Source: CAVWUA01 sp963758025 (GTDB lineage: Bacteria > Planctomycetota > Planctomycetia > Isosphaerales > Isosphaeraceae). From it: a stretch of 64,000 nucleotides of DNA. Shown here piece after piece: positions 38,592 through 47,537 of the stretch; position 1 is the stretch's first letter; every line of letters starts with the position of its first letter. Where the stretch lies: contig CAVWUA010000002.1 of NCBI GenBank assembly GCA_963758025.1, positions 192,162 through 256,161 of the forward strand, given 5' to 3'. Below the pieces are notes generated by a model that had not been told where the DNA came from, made no database searches, and saw nothing but the letters and a program-made list of their open reading frames with translations. A program made the translations under genes and the position numbers.

Positions 38592-39053
38592 ATGGCGACA
38601 CGCGAAGGCCCGACCGCCGTCCTCCTGATCGCGCACGGGAGCCGTCACGCCCCGGCCAACGACGACCTGCACCAGATGGTCGCCCGGATCGCCGAGCGCG
38701 GCGAGTACCCGATCGTCGAGCCAGCCTTCCTGGAACTGGCCGACCCGGACATCCCCTCCGGCGGCGAGCGCTGCGTCTCCCGAGGGGCCGCCCGCGTCCT
38801 GCTGGTTCCCTACTTCCTCTCGGCCGGCGTCCACCTCCTGCGCGACCTGACCGCCGCCCGCGATGAATTACGCCGCCGCCATCCCGATGTCACCTTCCGC
38901 CTCGGCCCCCCTCTCGGCCCCCACCCACTCCTCGACCGGCTCGTCCTCGATCGCATCCACCAGACCGACCACGACGACAACCTGGCCGAACTCGATCCAA
39001 GTGGCGACCTGGCGGACCGTTACGCCCCCTTGAACGATCACGAGCCAGCCTGA
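38592..39053 (+). CDS. CbiX-type sirohydrochlorin chelatase-like protein
   Basis: A 153-residue protein of the short CbiX type: VLLIAHGSRHAPANDDLHQM with the first metal-binding His, PAFLELADPDIPSG, and VLLVPYFLSAGVHLLRDL with the second His. Short CbiX enzymes insert Co or Fe into sirohydrochlorin, or act as ferrochelatase-like proteins for sirohaem. ATG 38592 is the first codon before the conserved start. No other cobalamin or sirohaem gene is nearby. The C-terminal 25 residues are not conserved-looking. Confidence 0.8.
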   Translation: MATREGPTAVLLIAHGSRHAPANDDLHQMVARIAERGEYPIVEPAFLELADPDIPSGGERCVSRGAARVLLVPYFLSAGVHLLRDLTAARDELRRRHPDVTFRLGPPLGPHPLLDRLVLDRIHQTDHDDNLAELDPSGDLADRYAPLNDHEPA

Positions 39054-39278
39054 AGCAAACCCCATCCCTCCGCGCTCTTTTGTCGGGTGGACTCGCGAAC
39101 CTGGTCGAGCCGCCCGGACCATGTCCGTATTTCCCCTCGTGCAAGAATCCGCGTCAATTCGACTCGACCTTGCGACGTGCGTCGGGGATCGGAATAATTG
39201 CCAGACGTCCGGGATGATACGGACAATGGAGCGTGTCTCAACTTCGCCTTGGCTTCGGATAGACGGGAAGCCAGATCG

Positions 39279-40021
39279 ATGAGGCTTCGTGTTGGTGACG
39301 GCGGGGATGCGATCACGACAATGACCCCCGGCGGATATATCTCGGTCGGTGGCAAGCGATACCACGCTCGGGCTCAGGTCGGGTTCATCGAAGCGGGACA
39401 ACGGGTCATCGTGCTCGGCGGGGACAACAACGGCCTGATCGTCTGTATCGCTGAGGACGGGAAGTCCTACGAGAGCCTGAAGAATTTCGGTGAGCCGTGC
39501 TACTCGTCATTCGGTGAGCGGTGCAGGCGAAAGCGGATCGCGAAGAGGCCGCGAGGCGCCTCTGGCTGGAGAACCGGCGTCGATACCTCAGCAAGGCTGG
39601 TCTCGGGCTCGGCACCCTGTCTTCTTGTCTGGGGCTACTCTGGGCCTGGCCCGACCTGGTCCAACGTCTCGGCAAGCCCGGATCGGTGGTGGCCTCGATC
39701 GCGATAACGATGGCCGAGGCCCTGTTAGGCATGGTCATGCTCAGGACCATCGACCACTACCTGCGGGCATTCTCCGAAGCCTTCTATCGCCTCAGTATAC
39801 CGACGACGTCCCTCGCGCTCCTGGGAGGGACGATGGGAGCCGCCTGGGCGATCCCGGCGCACGGCTTGGCCGTGGGATTGCTCACCGCGTCGGTGCTGGG
39901 CTTCCTGCTGTTGCTGCCGATCCCGGCCTTGGCACTGGTCATCGGTTTCGCCGGGGCGGATGCGACTCCCGGCGACGGGACGGAGGGCGGGATGAGTGAT
40001 GAGAATCGAGAAGGTGCATGA
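39279..40021 (+). CDS. NfeD-like/OB-fold membrane protein (probably frameshifted)
   Basis: Two frames appear to form one protein of about 245 residues. The first, from ATG 39279, has an NfeD C-terminal-like beta barrel: TMTPGGYISVGGKRYHARAQ, FIEAGQRVIVLGGDNNGLIV. At about 39515-39520 (SSFGE) one base seems to be missing; the second frame continues QAKADREEAARRLWLENRRR and then membrane helices (WPDLVQRLGKPG, LALLGGTMGAAWAIPAHG, LLTASVLGFLLLLPIPALAL). If no error exists, the second gene would start at GTG 39521. Function unknown; NfeD proteins partner with membrane proteases or flotillins. Confidence 0.55.
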
Positions 40022-40251
40022 GGATGGTCGGGCGACCGAGGTCAACTGCCCGGGCGGGTGGCTGGGTCGGTGGTGATGGTGCTGTCGCGAGCTTCCTGGG
40101 TGTTCGGGTCATCAAGGCAGGCGACGCTCTTGAATTGGCCGAGGTCGAGGCCGAGAATGATGGTCATCCGCGTGTCTTCTTTGGGGTGGGTGTCGTGGAT
40201 GTCACACCTCAAGGATCGTCGCCTCATCGGGGCCACGCGGCTTATATAGTA
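40022..40251. other. Intergenic region upstream of the MITE
   Basis: No gene seen between the NfeD-like protein and the repeat element at 40252. The + strand frame at 40018 has no recognisable product. Confidence 0.4.
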
Positions 40252-40397
40252 GAGTCGCTGCACAATAACGACTCTCTTGCCGCAAGTTCATGACATCGAA
40301 GGGGTTGTGTCAAGTTTCATCTCTATGTGAAAATTGGCCGCAAATCCTTGCGATGTAAGGAGATGGAGTGAATTTCGCTCTTATTGTGCAGCGACTC
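40252..40397. mobile_element. 146-bp MITE with TA target duplication (IS630/Tc1-like ends)
   Basis: Perfect 17-bp terminal inverted repeats, GAGTCGCTGCACAATAA at 40252-40268 and its reverse complement at 40381-40397, enclose about 112 bp without a coding frame. Both ends are flanked by TA (40250-40251 and 40398-40399), the target duplication of IS630/Tc1-mariner transposases. Non-autonomous; no transposase in the window. It ends 42 bp before the ATG of the EVE-nuclease gene. Confidence 0.8.
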
Positions 40398-40439
40398 TAG
40401 TTTCTTTAGGCGGCAGAGGGCGTGAGGAGCGGCAAGTCC

Positions 40440-41545
40440 ATGACCTTCTTCACCAACCTCTTCTCGCCCGACACCTACGAGACGTTCAGCCGCTCGGACC
40501 GTGATGTCTCGGGGTTTTCGAAGCACCAGCTGGCCTGGCGCGGCGCGTCCAAGCGGGCGATCGGTTCATTTGCTATATGACAAAACTGTCCCGCTGGGTC
40601 GGAGTGTTGGAAGTCTTGGGTGAGTGCTACCTGGACGATTCACCCCTTTTCTACCCCGAAGGCGATCCGTACGTAATCCGTTTCAAGATCCGCCCGGTCG
40701 TCTGGCTTCCGAAGGACCAAGCCATCCCGATCCGGGAGAAGCATATTTGGGACACCCTGTCGTTCACCAAAGGGGTCGCACAGAACTCACCCACCTGGAC
40801 GGGGAAGGTCCGCATCAGCCTGAACAAGCTGTCCGATGAGGATGGGCAGTTCCTTCAACACCAGCTTCTCGCCCAGCAGACGGCGGGGCAACGCTATCCG
40901 GTCGATGAGGACGAATACCGCCGGTTGCTGGCTCAGAAGGTCCGCCGACCCGACAAGGTCGTCCCGGTTACTGTGCCGGCGGACGACCAGGCGGACGAGC
41001 CCGACGAACCGGAGGACAAAACCCAGTCGGTTCGAGAGTCGGCGAAGATCCAGGCCCTGCTTGCCGTGATCGGCGAGAAGATGGGATTCAAGGTCTGGGT
41101 CCCAAAGTCGGACCGACTGGCCGTCCTTCAAGAGTGGACGCCGTCGGACGGGTCGCTGATGAGTGTGCTGCCTCTGAACTACAACGAGCCGACACTCCAG
41201 ACGATCGAGCAAATCGACGTGCTGTGGCTCAAGGGCCGGGCAATCGTCCGTGCGTTCGAGATCGAGCACACCACGGCCGTCTACTCGGGCATCCTGCGGA
41301 TGGCGGACCTATTAGCCCTACAGCCGAACATGGACATCAAGTTGCACATCGTAGCCCCCGAGTCCCGCAAGATGAAGGTCATGGGTGAGATCCAGCGGCC
41401 GGTGTTCTCCCTATTGGAGAAAGGGCCGTTGTCCGAGTACTGTACTTTCTTGCCCTATGGTAGCCTGCGCGAGTTGGCTGAGCTCAAGCACCTTCAATAT
41501 CTTTCCGACGATGTCTTGGAGGAGTACGCAGAGGGGCCGGAATGA
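40440..41545 (+). CDS. EVE-domain protein fused to a PD-(D/E)xK-like nuclease domain (frameshifted)
   Basis: The start lies upstream of the long open frame: ATG 40440 gives MTFFTNLFSPDTYETFSRSD, the standard EVE-domain opening. One base is missing near 40538; restoring a G reads WARRVQAGDRFICYMTKLSR and WVGVLEVLGECYLDD. The EVE domain (to about residue 165) binds modified bases. Residues about 195-369 (KIQALLAVIGEKMGFKVWVP, QIDVLWLKGRAIVRAFEIEH) have the D...ExE arrangement of a PD-(D/E)xK nuclease fold. Likely a modification-dependent restriction enzyme or related defence protein. GAGGAG stands about 10 bases upstream of the ATG. Confidence 0.75.
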
Positions 41546-41782
41546 GTAGGTCTGGCCTAACCTCTGCTGCTCAGAAAATTTAGTCCTTCCCCTGGGGTGG
41601 CCGTTACGGACGACGAACATCGCGCGGGGATCGCGACACGGATCGGGTGGCACGCCCAGCCTGGGTGTGGTCGGCGTTGGCCCGCCAGCGTGAGAAGCTT
41701 GCCGCGGCGGGCGAGTCGGGAGGCCTCAACACGTTGTCCCGGTCACCCGCCGATTTTCCTTTGAGTCTCCTCTCCGGAATCG

Positions 41783-42734
41783 TCAGGCCATCAGGTACAG
41801 AAAGGAGTCGTCCGCCTTCGTCCTCGTGGCGTCGTCTTCGATGAATCGCCGGATCGTGTAGAAGCCATACAGGGTCTTGATGCGATGGGTCAGCCGGGCT
41901 TCGTCACGCTTGAGCATCCCTTCCCAGTAAATGGGCTCACGAGGATCGTGGTCGGACTTCTCGACCGGGCCGAGTTCCGCTTCCACATCGGGCAGAGATC
42001 GCCACAGCCGAATGTGCTGGTGATGGGCTGGCAACGCCTTGTGGGCCAGTTGCTTGTAGCCGAAGCGATCCAGCTCGGTAATCGCGGCGGCGTGGTTGAT
42101 GACGTGCCAGAGTCCGCCGAAGCCCTGCTTCTTCCGGGGCGCCGTGGCGATCAGTTCGCCAATGGTCACGTCCACCATGTCCTGGATCGTGCGATAGGCG
42201 GGGAAGGTGTCGTCGGCTGGCAGTTTCACCTGATTCCCGGTCAGCCAGCCCGTCTTCTCGCCGTAGTAGCCTCGCCCGGCATGGGCATGGTCGAAACCTT
42301 CCGTGAGCTTGCGAATCCCGGCGACCGCTCGCGGCGTGGCGTGGTCGGGATGGTCGTGAAGGGCACGGATCGCAATCGAGGCGAAGATGACGTTGTGCCC
42401 CGATTGCCGGGTTTCGCCGACGTTCTTCTCAAGTGCATCCGCAATCGTCCGGATCGCTTCCGGTGTCGCCTTTTCCTCGGGGAGCGGCTCGAAGAGTTCC
42501 GTCTGGCGTGATCCCTGCTTGCCTGGCGTTGAACCAGATGGCCTCCTCGCCAGCGATGATCCGTTCCAGCTCCCCTTTGATCCCCTGGTACACGTCGTCG
42601 GGCAGGTCGCTCTGGTCTTCGCCGAAGAAGTAGCCGGCGGTGACGGCGGCTCCCAGGTGCCCGGCCATCGTGCCGGCCTTGTGAGCGTTCGCCAGTCCGC
42701 GGACGCCCTTGGAGAGATATTCGAAGTCGATCAT
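41783..42734 (-). CDS. Hypothetical protein (frameshifted)
   Basis: Two fragments join at about 42505 (one extra base after ITPD): the N-terminal frame from ATG 42734, MIDFEYLSKGVRGLANAHKA, with AAVTAGYFFGEDQSDLPDDV, and the C-terminal frame ELFEPLPEEKATPEAIRTIA, HNVIFASIAIRALHDHPDHA, then KLPADDTFPAYRTIQDMVDV and KTLYGFYTIRRFIEDDATRT at 41783. About 316 residues, mostly helical, rich in His and aromatic residues, no signal peptide. The His-rich helices resemble a buried metal or cofactor site, but no family was recognised. Confidence 0.6.
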
Positions 42735-42851
42735 GACATGCCCCTGTGTGGTCGAAGGTTTCCCGATGCTCCCGCGTGGAACACAGGAAGTCAGGAAGGA
42801 GTCCCGTAGGGTGCGTCTCGCCGGCGCATCCGATTCTACCTGGACCGGCGC

Positions 42852-43394
42852 CTATCGGGTGATGGTATAGACATCTTCCGGCGAGGAAATCCGGCCGCTC
42901 CATACGTCGAACTTCTCTGACCAATCATCGGCGTGCACCTCGTAGATGGCCTTCATCCGAATAGTGCGGGATCTTCCTCTCTCCGGCAGCGGCGCGTCCC
43001 GCCAGATCGTCTCATCGAATGCGACCTCGAAGACCATATGGCCCCCGGGAGGGACGATCATCCAGTCGGGGATATTCTTGTCCCATCCCCTCGGTCGCTT
43101 CGTCACGCTGGCTGTCTTTCCATCCTCGTCCGTGACGACGAACGACAGATTGAAATAGCCCCAACTGCACCACTCGCGCCACAGCCTAACGGGCTCCCCG
43201 GATGTGTTGGTGACGACGACATCGAAATGTTGCACTGGCCTGGAAAGGTCAATCCGACGCCCGGTCTCCTCCTCCCGATAATACGAGGGGACGATTCGAA
43301 CAGCGACGGGGGAAGTTGAGGGCTTCGTGCTGGCCTCATCACCAGACAAAGAGAGGCTCAACAAAATGCAAGCGATGGCTCCGAACCTTCCCAT
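42852..43394 (-). CDS. Exported hypothetical protein
   Basis: A 180-residue protein with a signal peptide (FGAIACILLSLSLSGDEAS). The mature part is beta-rich: VAVRIVPSYYREEETGRRID, HFDVVVTNTSGEPVRLWREW, WGYFNLSFVVTDEDGK, VPPGGHMVFEVAFDETIW. This looks like a single immunoglobulin-like or DUF4198-like sandwich domain. Probably periplasmic or secreted; function unknown. Confidence 0.6.
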   Translation of the reverse strand: MGRFGAIACILLSLSLSGDEASTKPSTSPVAVRIVPSYYREEETGRRIDLSRPVQHFDVVVTNTSGEPVRLWREWCSWGYFNLSFVVTDEDGKTASVTKRPRGWDKNIPDWMIVPPGGHMVFEVAFDETIWRDAPLPERGRSRTIRMKAIYEVHADDWSEKFDVWSGRISSPEDVYTITR

Positions 43395-43437
43395 TTTCTC
43401 AGACTCCTTATGATTCTCGCCAGGTGCCCGGACTCGC

Positions 43438-44211
43438 TCACATCAACAACCTTCCCGCGAGCTTGGCCGACGACCATTCCTTGTAATTCCGCCGGAGAGT
43501 CCCGCGCCTCGGGCGGATCATTCGGAATTCCTTATACTCCTCCCGGAGGTTGATCGCGAAGTTCCCCGCCTCCAGCTCGTCGGCGACGTCCGAGAGGAAC
43601 CGCGCCCAGTTCGGCGCCAGCACGCATTTCTCCTCCTCGTTCCTGCCGAAGTTGATCACCTGGCCGACGACCCCGCGCGGACCGGGGTCAAGGTCCACCC
43701 CGAAGAAATCGGCGTCGGTGAAGCTGCCCAGCGGAATCCAGCCGCGATTGGCGTACCGGAGCTTGATCGCCCCTTCCGGAGTGGACGTGCACTCCTCGTC
43801 AATCTCGGTGAAATCCTCCTCCGCCAACTCGGCCCAGCCCTCCCATTTGTGGAGGGCGGAGCCTCCGACACCCCGACACTCCCCGGTCAGCAGGTTCAGC
43901 AACCCGTCACCGAAGATCAATCCGATGAACTCCGGAAACTCGTAATCCAGGTCCTCGTCCTCGCATACCTCGTCCAGCAGATCCCGCGGGATGGGACGCT
44001 GGCCGTCGTGGATCAACCAGGACTCCCGCACATCCTCGGGCAACGCCTGCCCGATCGCTTTCTCGAACTTCGCCAGGTCCTTCCTGGAGATGCCCGGCTT
44101 CAGCGTGGTCTTGTGGACCGGCAGATGGACGTCCATCCACGCCTCAATTCGCCTCCAGGACTCCGCCACGGGAACAGAGGGCGTCGGGGCGCCGGCCTTG
44201 CGTCGCGCCAT
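43438..44211 (-). CDS. SMI1/KNR4 (SUKH) family protein
   Basis: About 257 residues from ATG 44211, preceded by AAAGGAGAAGG. The SUKH fold pattern is clear: ISRKDLAKFEKAIGQALPED, VRESWLIHDGQRP, an acidic stretch CEDEDLDYEF, GWIPLGSFTDADFFGVDLDP and a WARFLSDVADELEAGNF ending. SUKH proteins include yeast Smi1/Knr4 and, in bacteria, immunity proteins for contact-dependent toxins. No matching toxin gene is adjacent, so it may be an orphan immunity protein or a different SUKH protein. Confidence 0.8.
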   Translation of the reverse strand: MARRKAGAPTPSVPVAESWRRIEAWMDVHLPVHKTTLKPGISRKDLAKFEKAIGQALPEDVRESWLIHDGQRPIPRDLLDEVCEDEDLDYEFPEFIGLIFGDGLLNLLTGECRGVGGSALHKWEGWAELAEEDFTEIDEECTSTPEGAIKLRYANRGWIPLGSFTDADFFGVDLDPGPRGVVGQVINFGRNEEEKCVLAPNWARFLSDVADELEAGNFAINLREEYKEFRMIRPRRGTLRRNYKEWSSAKLAGRLLM

Positions 44212-44472
44212 CGCGCCTTCTCCTTTTTTCCACCTCAACCTTCGCTCAGGTCGCGGCACGGTTGCCGCAAGTCTTTTGATGCTCCCGCGGGGAACCCAGG
44301 ATGTCAAGCGGATACGGACTTATGTGAGCGCCCCGAAATGGGGAAACGGACAGGCGCGGACAATACCGCTTGACGCGGGCGGATTGAAGGGCTAGCCTGC
44401 GGCGTCCGATATCCCCAAGGACGGGGACGTTCCCTTCCGCTCGGTCAGTGGCGTCAATGGAGTGAACGCCCG

Positions 44473-45618
44473 ATGAGCATTGCGGCCGATCCAATCGCTG
44501 TTCCGGCCCTCGACCTGAAGGCGCAGTACCAGACCATCCGCGACGAGATCGATCGCGTGGTCCGGTCCGTCATCGAGAGCCAGTACTTTATTCTTGGTCC
44601 CGAGGTCGCCGGTTTCGAAGCCGAGGCGGCCCGCTATTGCCGGGTGCCGCACGCGGTCGGCTGCGCGTCGGGGTCCGACGCGCTCCTGCTGCCGCTGCTG
44701 GCCTGGGGCATCGGGCCGGGAGACGAGGTGGTCACCACCCCGTACTCGTTCTTCGCCACCGCCGGCGCCATCTGGCGCACCGGCGCGCGTCCGGTCTTCG
44801 TCGATATCGAACCGGACACCTACAACATCGACCCGTCGCGGATCGAGGCCGTCCTGACCGACCGCACCCGCGCCATCATCCCGGTCCACCTGTACGGCCA
44901 GGCCGCCGACATGGACCCGATCCTGGCGATCGCCCAGAAGCGCGGGCTGCACGTCCTGGAAGATGCGGCCCAGGCCATCGGCGCGGTTTATAAAAACCGC
45001 ACCGTTGGCACCCTCGGCCACGCGGCGGCCTTCAGCTTCTATCCGTCGAAGAACCTGGGCGGCTTCGGCGACGCCGGCATGGTGACCACGCCCGACGAGG
45101 CGCTGGCGAAGCAACTGGCCCGGCTCCGCGTGCACGGCATGGAGCCGAAGTATCACCATCAGGAGGTCGGCTTCAACTCGCGGATCGACGCCCTTCAGGC
45201 GGCCGTCTTGCGGGTCAAGCTGCGCCACCTCGACGCCTGGACGGCGGCCCGCCGCGACGTCGCCGGACGCTACCGGACCCTGTTCGAGCAGTACGGCCTG
45301 GAGGAGTTCGTCGCGCTGCCGGTCGAGCGACCGGACCACTTCCACGTCTTCAACCAGTACGTGGTGCGCGTGCCGGCCAGGGACCGCGACCCCTTGCGGG
45401 CGTTCCTGGCCGATCGCCGCATCGGCTCGGAGATCTATTACCCGATCCCCCTGCACCTGCAGGTGTGCTTCGCCTCGCTGGGCCACAAGCCGGGCGACTT
45501 CCCCGAGGCCGAAGCCGCGGCATCGCAGACGATCGCCCTGCCGATGTACCCCGAGCTGTCCGACGACGCCCTGCGGCACGTCGTCGGCTCGATCGCCGAG
45601 TTCTTCCGCTCGGCATGA
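44473..45618 (+). CDS. DegT/DnrJ/EryC1/StrS aminotransferase
   Basis: A 381-residue PLP enzyme: FILGPEVAGFEAEAARYC, GCASGSDALLLPLLAWGIG, DEVVTTPYSFFATAGAIWR, HVLEDAAQAIGAVY with Asp164, and Lys193 in FSFYPSKNLGGFGDAG that would hold PLP. DegT-type enzymes transaminate nucleotide-linked 4- or 3-keto sugars for surface polysaccharide or antibiotic sugars. Full length for the family. No other sugar-nucleotide gene is adjacent, so the pathway is open. Followed by a strong hairpin. Confidence 0.9.
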   Translation: MSIAADPIAVPALDLKAQYQTIRDEIDRVVRSVIESQYFILGPEVAGFEAEAARYCRVPHAVGCASGSDALLLPLLAWGIGPGDEVVTTPYSFFATAGAIWRTGARPVFVDIEPDTYNIDPSRIEAVLTDRTRAIIPVHLYGQAADMDPILAIAQKRGLHVLEDAAQAIGAVYKNRTVGTLGHAAAFSFYPSKNLGGFGDAGMVTTPDEALAKQLARLRVHGMEPKYHHQEVGFNSRIDALQAAVLRVKLRHLDAWTAARRDVAGRYRTLFEQYGLEEFVALPVERPDHFHVFNQYVVRVPARDRDPLRAFLADRRIGSEIYYPIPLHLQVCFASLGHKPGDFPEAEAAASQTIALPMYPELSDDALRHVVGSIAEFFRSA

Positions 45619-45632
45619 GAGCGGAAAAAAAT

Positions 45633-45681
45633 GCGCGGGGTGCCACGCGAGAGAACCGCCTTCTCCCGTGGCACCCCGCGC
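45633..45681. terminator. Bidirectional hairpin, GGTGCCAC type
   Basis: Perfect 15-bp inverted repeat (45633-45647 with 45667-45681), loop 19 nt, directly after the aminotransferase stop and before the 3' end of the CsrA-like gene. A run of A's (45625-45631) precedes it, which would be a T-run for the minus-strand gene. Confidence 0.7.
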
Positions 45682-45704
45682 TGGTTGTTCTCGACCTCGA
45701 TCGG

Positions 45705-45929
45705 TCACAAAGGCGCGACGCCGAGCCGCTCACCCCGCGCCGGAACCTCGCCCCGCAAGGCCCGCTCCGGCCGCTGGATCTCGAAGTTTCGCTCCGGGTC
45801 GTCGAACGCCAGTTGAACCCGACCGATGCCCGGCCCCTGGCTCACGCCGTACACGCGAAACCGCAGCACATCGCCCGACGAGTGCGTCACCTCAACCCAC
45901 TGCCCATCATTCCGCCGAATCACCAACAT
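45705..45929 (-). CDS. CsrA-like RNA-binding protein
   Basis: A 74-residue protein from ATG 45929, with GAAGGAGA eight bases upstream. It begins MLVIRRNDGQWVEVTHSSGD, then LRFRVYGV...GRVQLAFDDPERNFEIQRPER, which matches the CsrA layout MLVLxRK...V.I.....GRVxLGI.AP....I.R.E. The RNA-binding Arg in the N-terminal strand and the final R-x-E are kept, but several core residues differ and the C-terminus is longer. CsrA proteins bind GGA motifs in mRNA leaders. A divergent member whose RNA binding is not certain. Confidence 0.65.
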   Translation of the reverse strand: MLVIRRNDGQWVEVTHSSGDVLRFRVYGVSQGPGIGRVQLAFDDPERNFEIQRPERALRGEVPARGERLGVAPL

Positions 45930-45971
45930 CGTGAACATCTCCTTCGCCAGGTCTGATCGCACCAAGTTCTG

Positions 45972-46182
45972 TCTTTATTAAGACTTTCGAATCGCGAATT
46001 TCGGATTCCGGATCTCAAAAGAAACACCGACCACCGGCTGCCGCCTCACTCGTTCTTTATTAAGACTTTCGGATTTCGGATCTGATCATAAGAAACACCG
46101 ACAACCCGCCAACTCATATCGCTCTTTAATTAAGAATTTTGAATCTCGAATTTCGATTCCGAATTTCAAAAGAAACACCGAC
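45972..46182. repeat. Three imperfect tandem repeats upstream of the CsrA-like gene
   Basis: Units begin TCTTTATTAAG at 45972 and 46054 and TCTTTAATTAAG at 46123, and each ends in AGAAACACCGAC. The spacing is 82 and 69 bp. The AT-rich inner parts (AATTTCGGATTCCGGATCTC type) can fold back. They fill the whole gap between the sigma-factor gene and the CsrA-like gene. Confidence 0.8.
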
Positions 46183-46197
46183 GATCGGCCGCTTCAC

Positions 46198-46812
46198 TCA
46201 ATCCGCGGTGCGGGCATTGCGGCGCTGGAAGCAGGTGCCGCCGAGCATGGCCAGGGCCTCCCGGTGCATGTACGAGAGCCGGGACTGAGAGCATCCGAGC
46301 CGCTGGGCCGTCTCCACCTGGTTCTTCTCGTCGAGATAGATGTCCCGACACGCCTGGGCGTGTTTCGGGGGGAGCTTGCGGAGCAACACCTCGACCGCGT
46401 CCACCGCCTCCAGCCTCTGACCGACGGGGGGCGGCGGCTGGGCACCCACGACCTGCCCCTTCACCTCGGAATCATGGCGGAACTGCTCGATCGACGGGGC
46501 GTTCTCGTGGTCCTTCGTGCGCCAGCCCCGGGCCATCCGTCTGCGGAGCACGTCACGCAAGGCCCCTTGAATCCGGAGCCGGGCAAACGTGGAAAATCGC
46601 GTATCTTTTGAGGTATCAAACGACTGCGCCGATTCGACCAGGGCCAGGAGGGCCGCCGACTCGAACTCGTCGCGGCACGAAGGCCAGGCCTGCTTCATGG
46701 GCTGGGCCATCGAGCGGGCCAGCGGCAGGTACTTCACGGCCAGGGCCTGCTGGTTCGGCGTCAAGGGCTTACGGGAAAGTGGCTCGTTGTTCGTCCGGGT
46801 GCGCCTCGGCAT
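46198..46812 (-). CDS. Sigma-70 family RNA polymerase sigma factor
   Basis: A 204-residue protein. Region 2: PNQQALAVKYLPLARSMAQP, EFESAALLALVESAQSFDTS, TRFSTFARLRIQGALRDVLR, the FliA/SigB-like form. A linker without clear region 3 leads to region 4 with a helix-turn-helix (QVETAQRLGCSQSRLSYMHR). Lies upstream of the CsrA-like gene in the same orientation, separated by tandem repeats. The regulon is unknown. Confidence 0.85.
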   Translation of the reverse strand: MPRRTRTNNEPLSRKPLTPNQQALAVKYLPLARSMAQPMKQAWPSCRDEFESAALLALVESAQSFDTSKDTRFSTFARLRIQGALRDVLRRRMARGWRTKDHENAPSIEQFRHDSEVKGQVVGAQPPPPVGQRLEAVDAVEVLLRKLPPKHAQACRDIYLDEKNQVETAQRLGCSQSRLSYMHREALAMLGGTCFQRRNARTAD

Positions 46813-46875
46813 GATTCACCGTCTCCTTCATCAATCGTTGTGAAGTCCAGGTCCCAATCCAAGAACAAACCCAAG

Positions 46876-47246
46876 TCAGTCGTTTTCGTTGTGAAGTGCC
46901 AGAAGAAGCGGAAGCGCCTCGATCCGGTTGGCCCGGAGCTGGCAGAGAACCACCGAGCGATTCCGGCGCAGCCGGTCGAGCTGAGCCGTCGCCAGGGCGC
47001 TCTTGCGCCGGGCTGGGCCAGGTAGGTTCTTGCCTCATCACGCTGCCGCGTCAGACGTTGAAGCTCGGCCTGAAGCGCCTCATTGGAACGCCAGAGTTGC
47101 ACGAGACGCTCAAACGGATTGCCGCACGCCCCGTCAGCCGGCTTGGGGCTGGGCCCAACCTCGTCACTCTTCGCCGACCGATCGACCGTCGGATAGAATG
47201 AAGACGTCATGGAAAATGCCAGACTCGTTTCCGCAATGGCTTGCAT
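46876..47246 (-). CDS. Small coiled-coil hypothetical protein (frameshifted)
   Basis: From about ATG 47246: MQAIAETSLAFSMTSSFYPT, then a heptad-rich stretch NPFERLVQLWRSNEALQAEL, QRLTRQRDEARTYLAQP. Near 46995 the frame changes and continues with LATAQLDRLRRNRSVVLCQL, RANRIEALPLLLALHNEND, ending at 46876. The second part has codon use and helical content like a real gene, and a one-base deletion joins the two. About 123 residues. Adjacent to the sigma factor; possibly co-transcribed. Function unknown. Confidence 0.5.
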
Positions 47247-47537
47247 CATCGCAAACACCTTGATCTTCGAAGCTCCCGTTCGCCGCGTCCTGACCGGCCC
47301 ACTATCATCGGAGGCCGAAAGCGCCACGACCCGTTTTGCGTTTACGGGATTTTTTTCTTCGCATTAGCAATATACACGCATTGAGCCAGGTGTCAAATAT
47401 AATACGCCAAATTAAGAAAAACAACTCGGCATTGCATAAAATGGCTAATTTGGGGAAATTTTCAGGGGGTAATCCGCGCGGGCCATGCGTTTGCGTAACC
47501 GCAAACCCGGCCAACAACGGAAGGATGGGAGCGGCGA

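Noticed and set aside
37410..38834. 474-residue minus-strand frame opposite the beta subunit and CbiX genes
   Set aside because: Shadow of two well-supported + strand genes; no motif.
41546..41782. Possible gene or terminator after the EVE-nuclease gene
   Set aside because: No consistent frame, no perfect hairpin; nothing can be supported.
45972..46182. Possible CRISPR-like array
   Set aside because: Only three units with irregular spacing (82 and 69 bp), degenerate copies, no unique spacers of even length and no cas genes.
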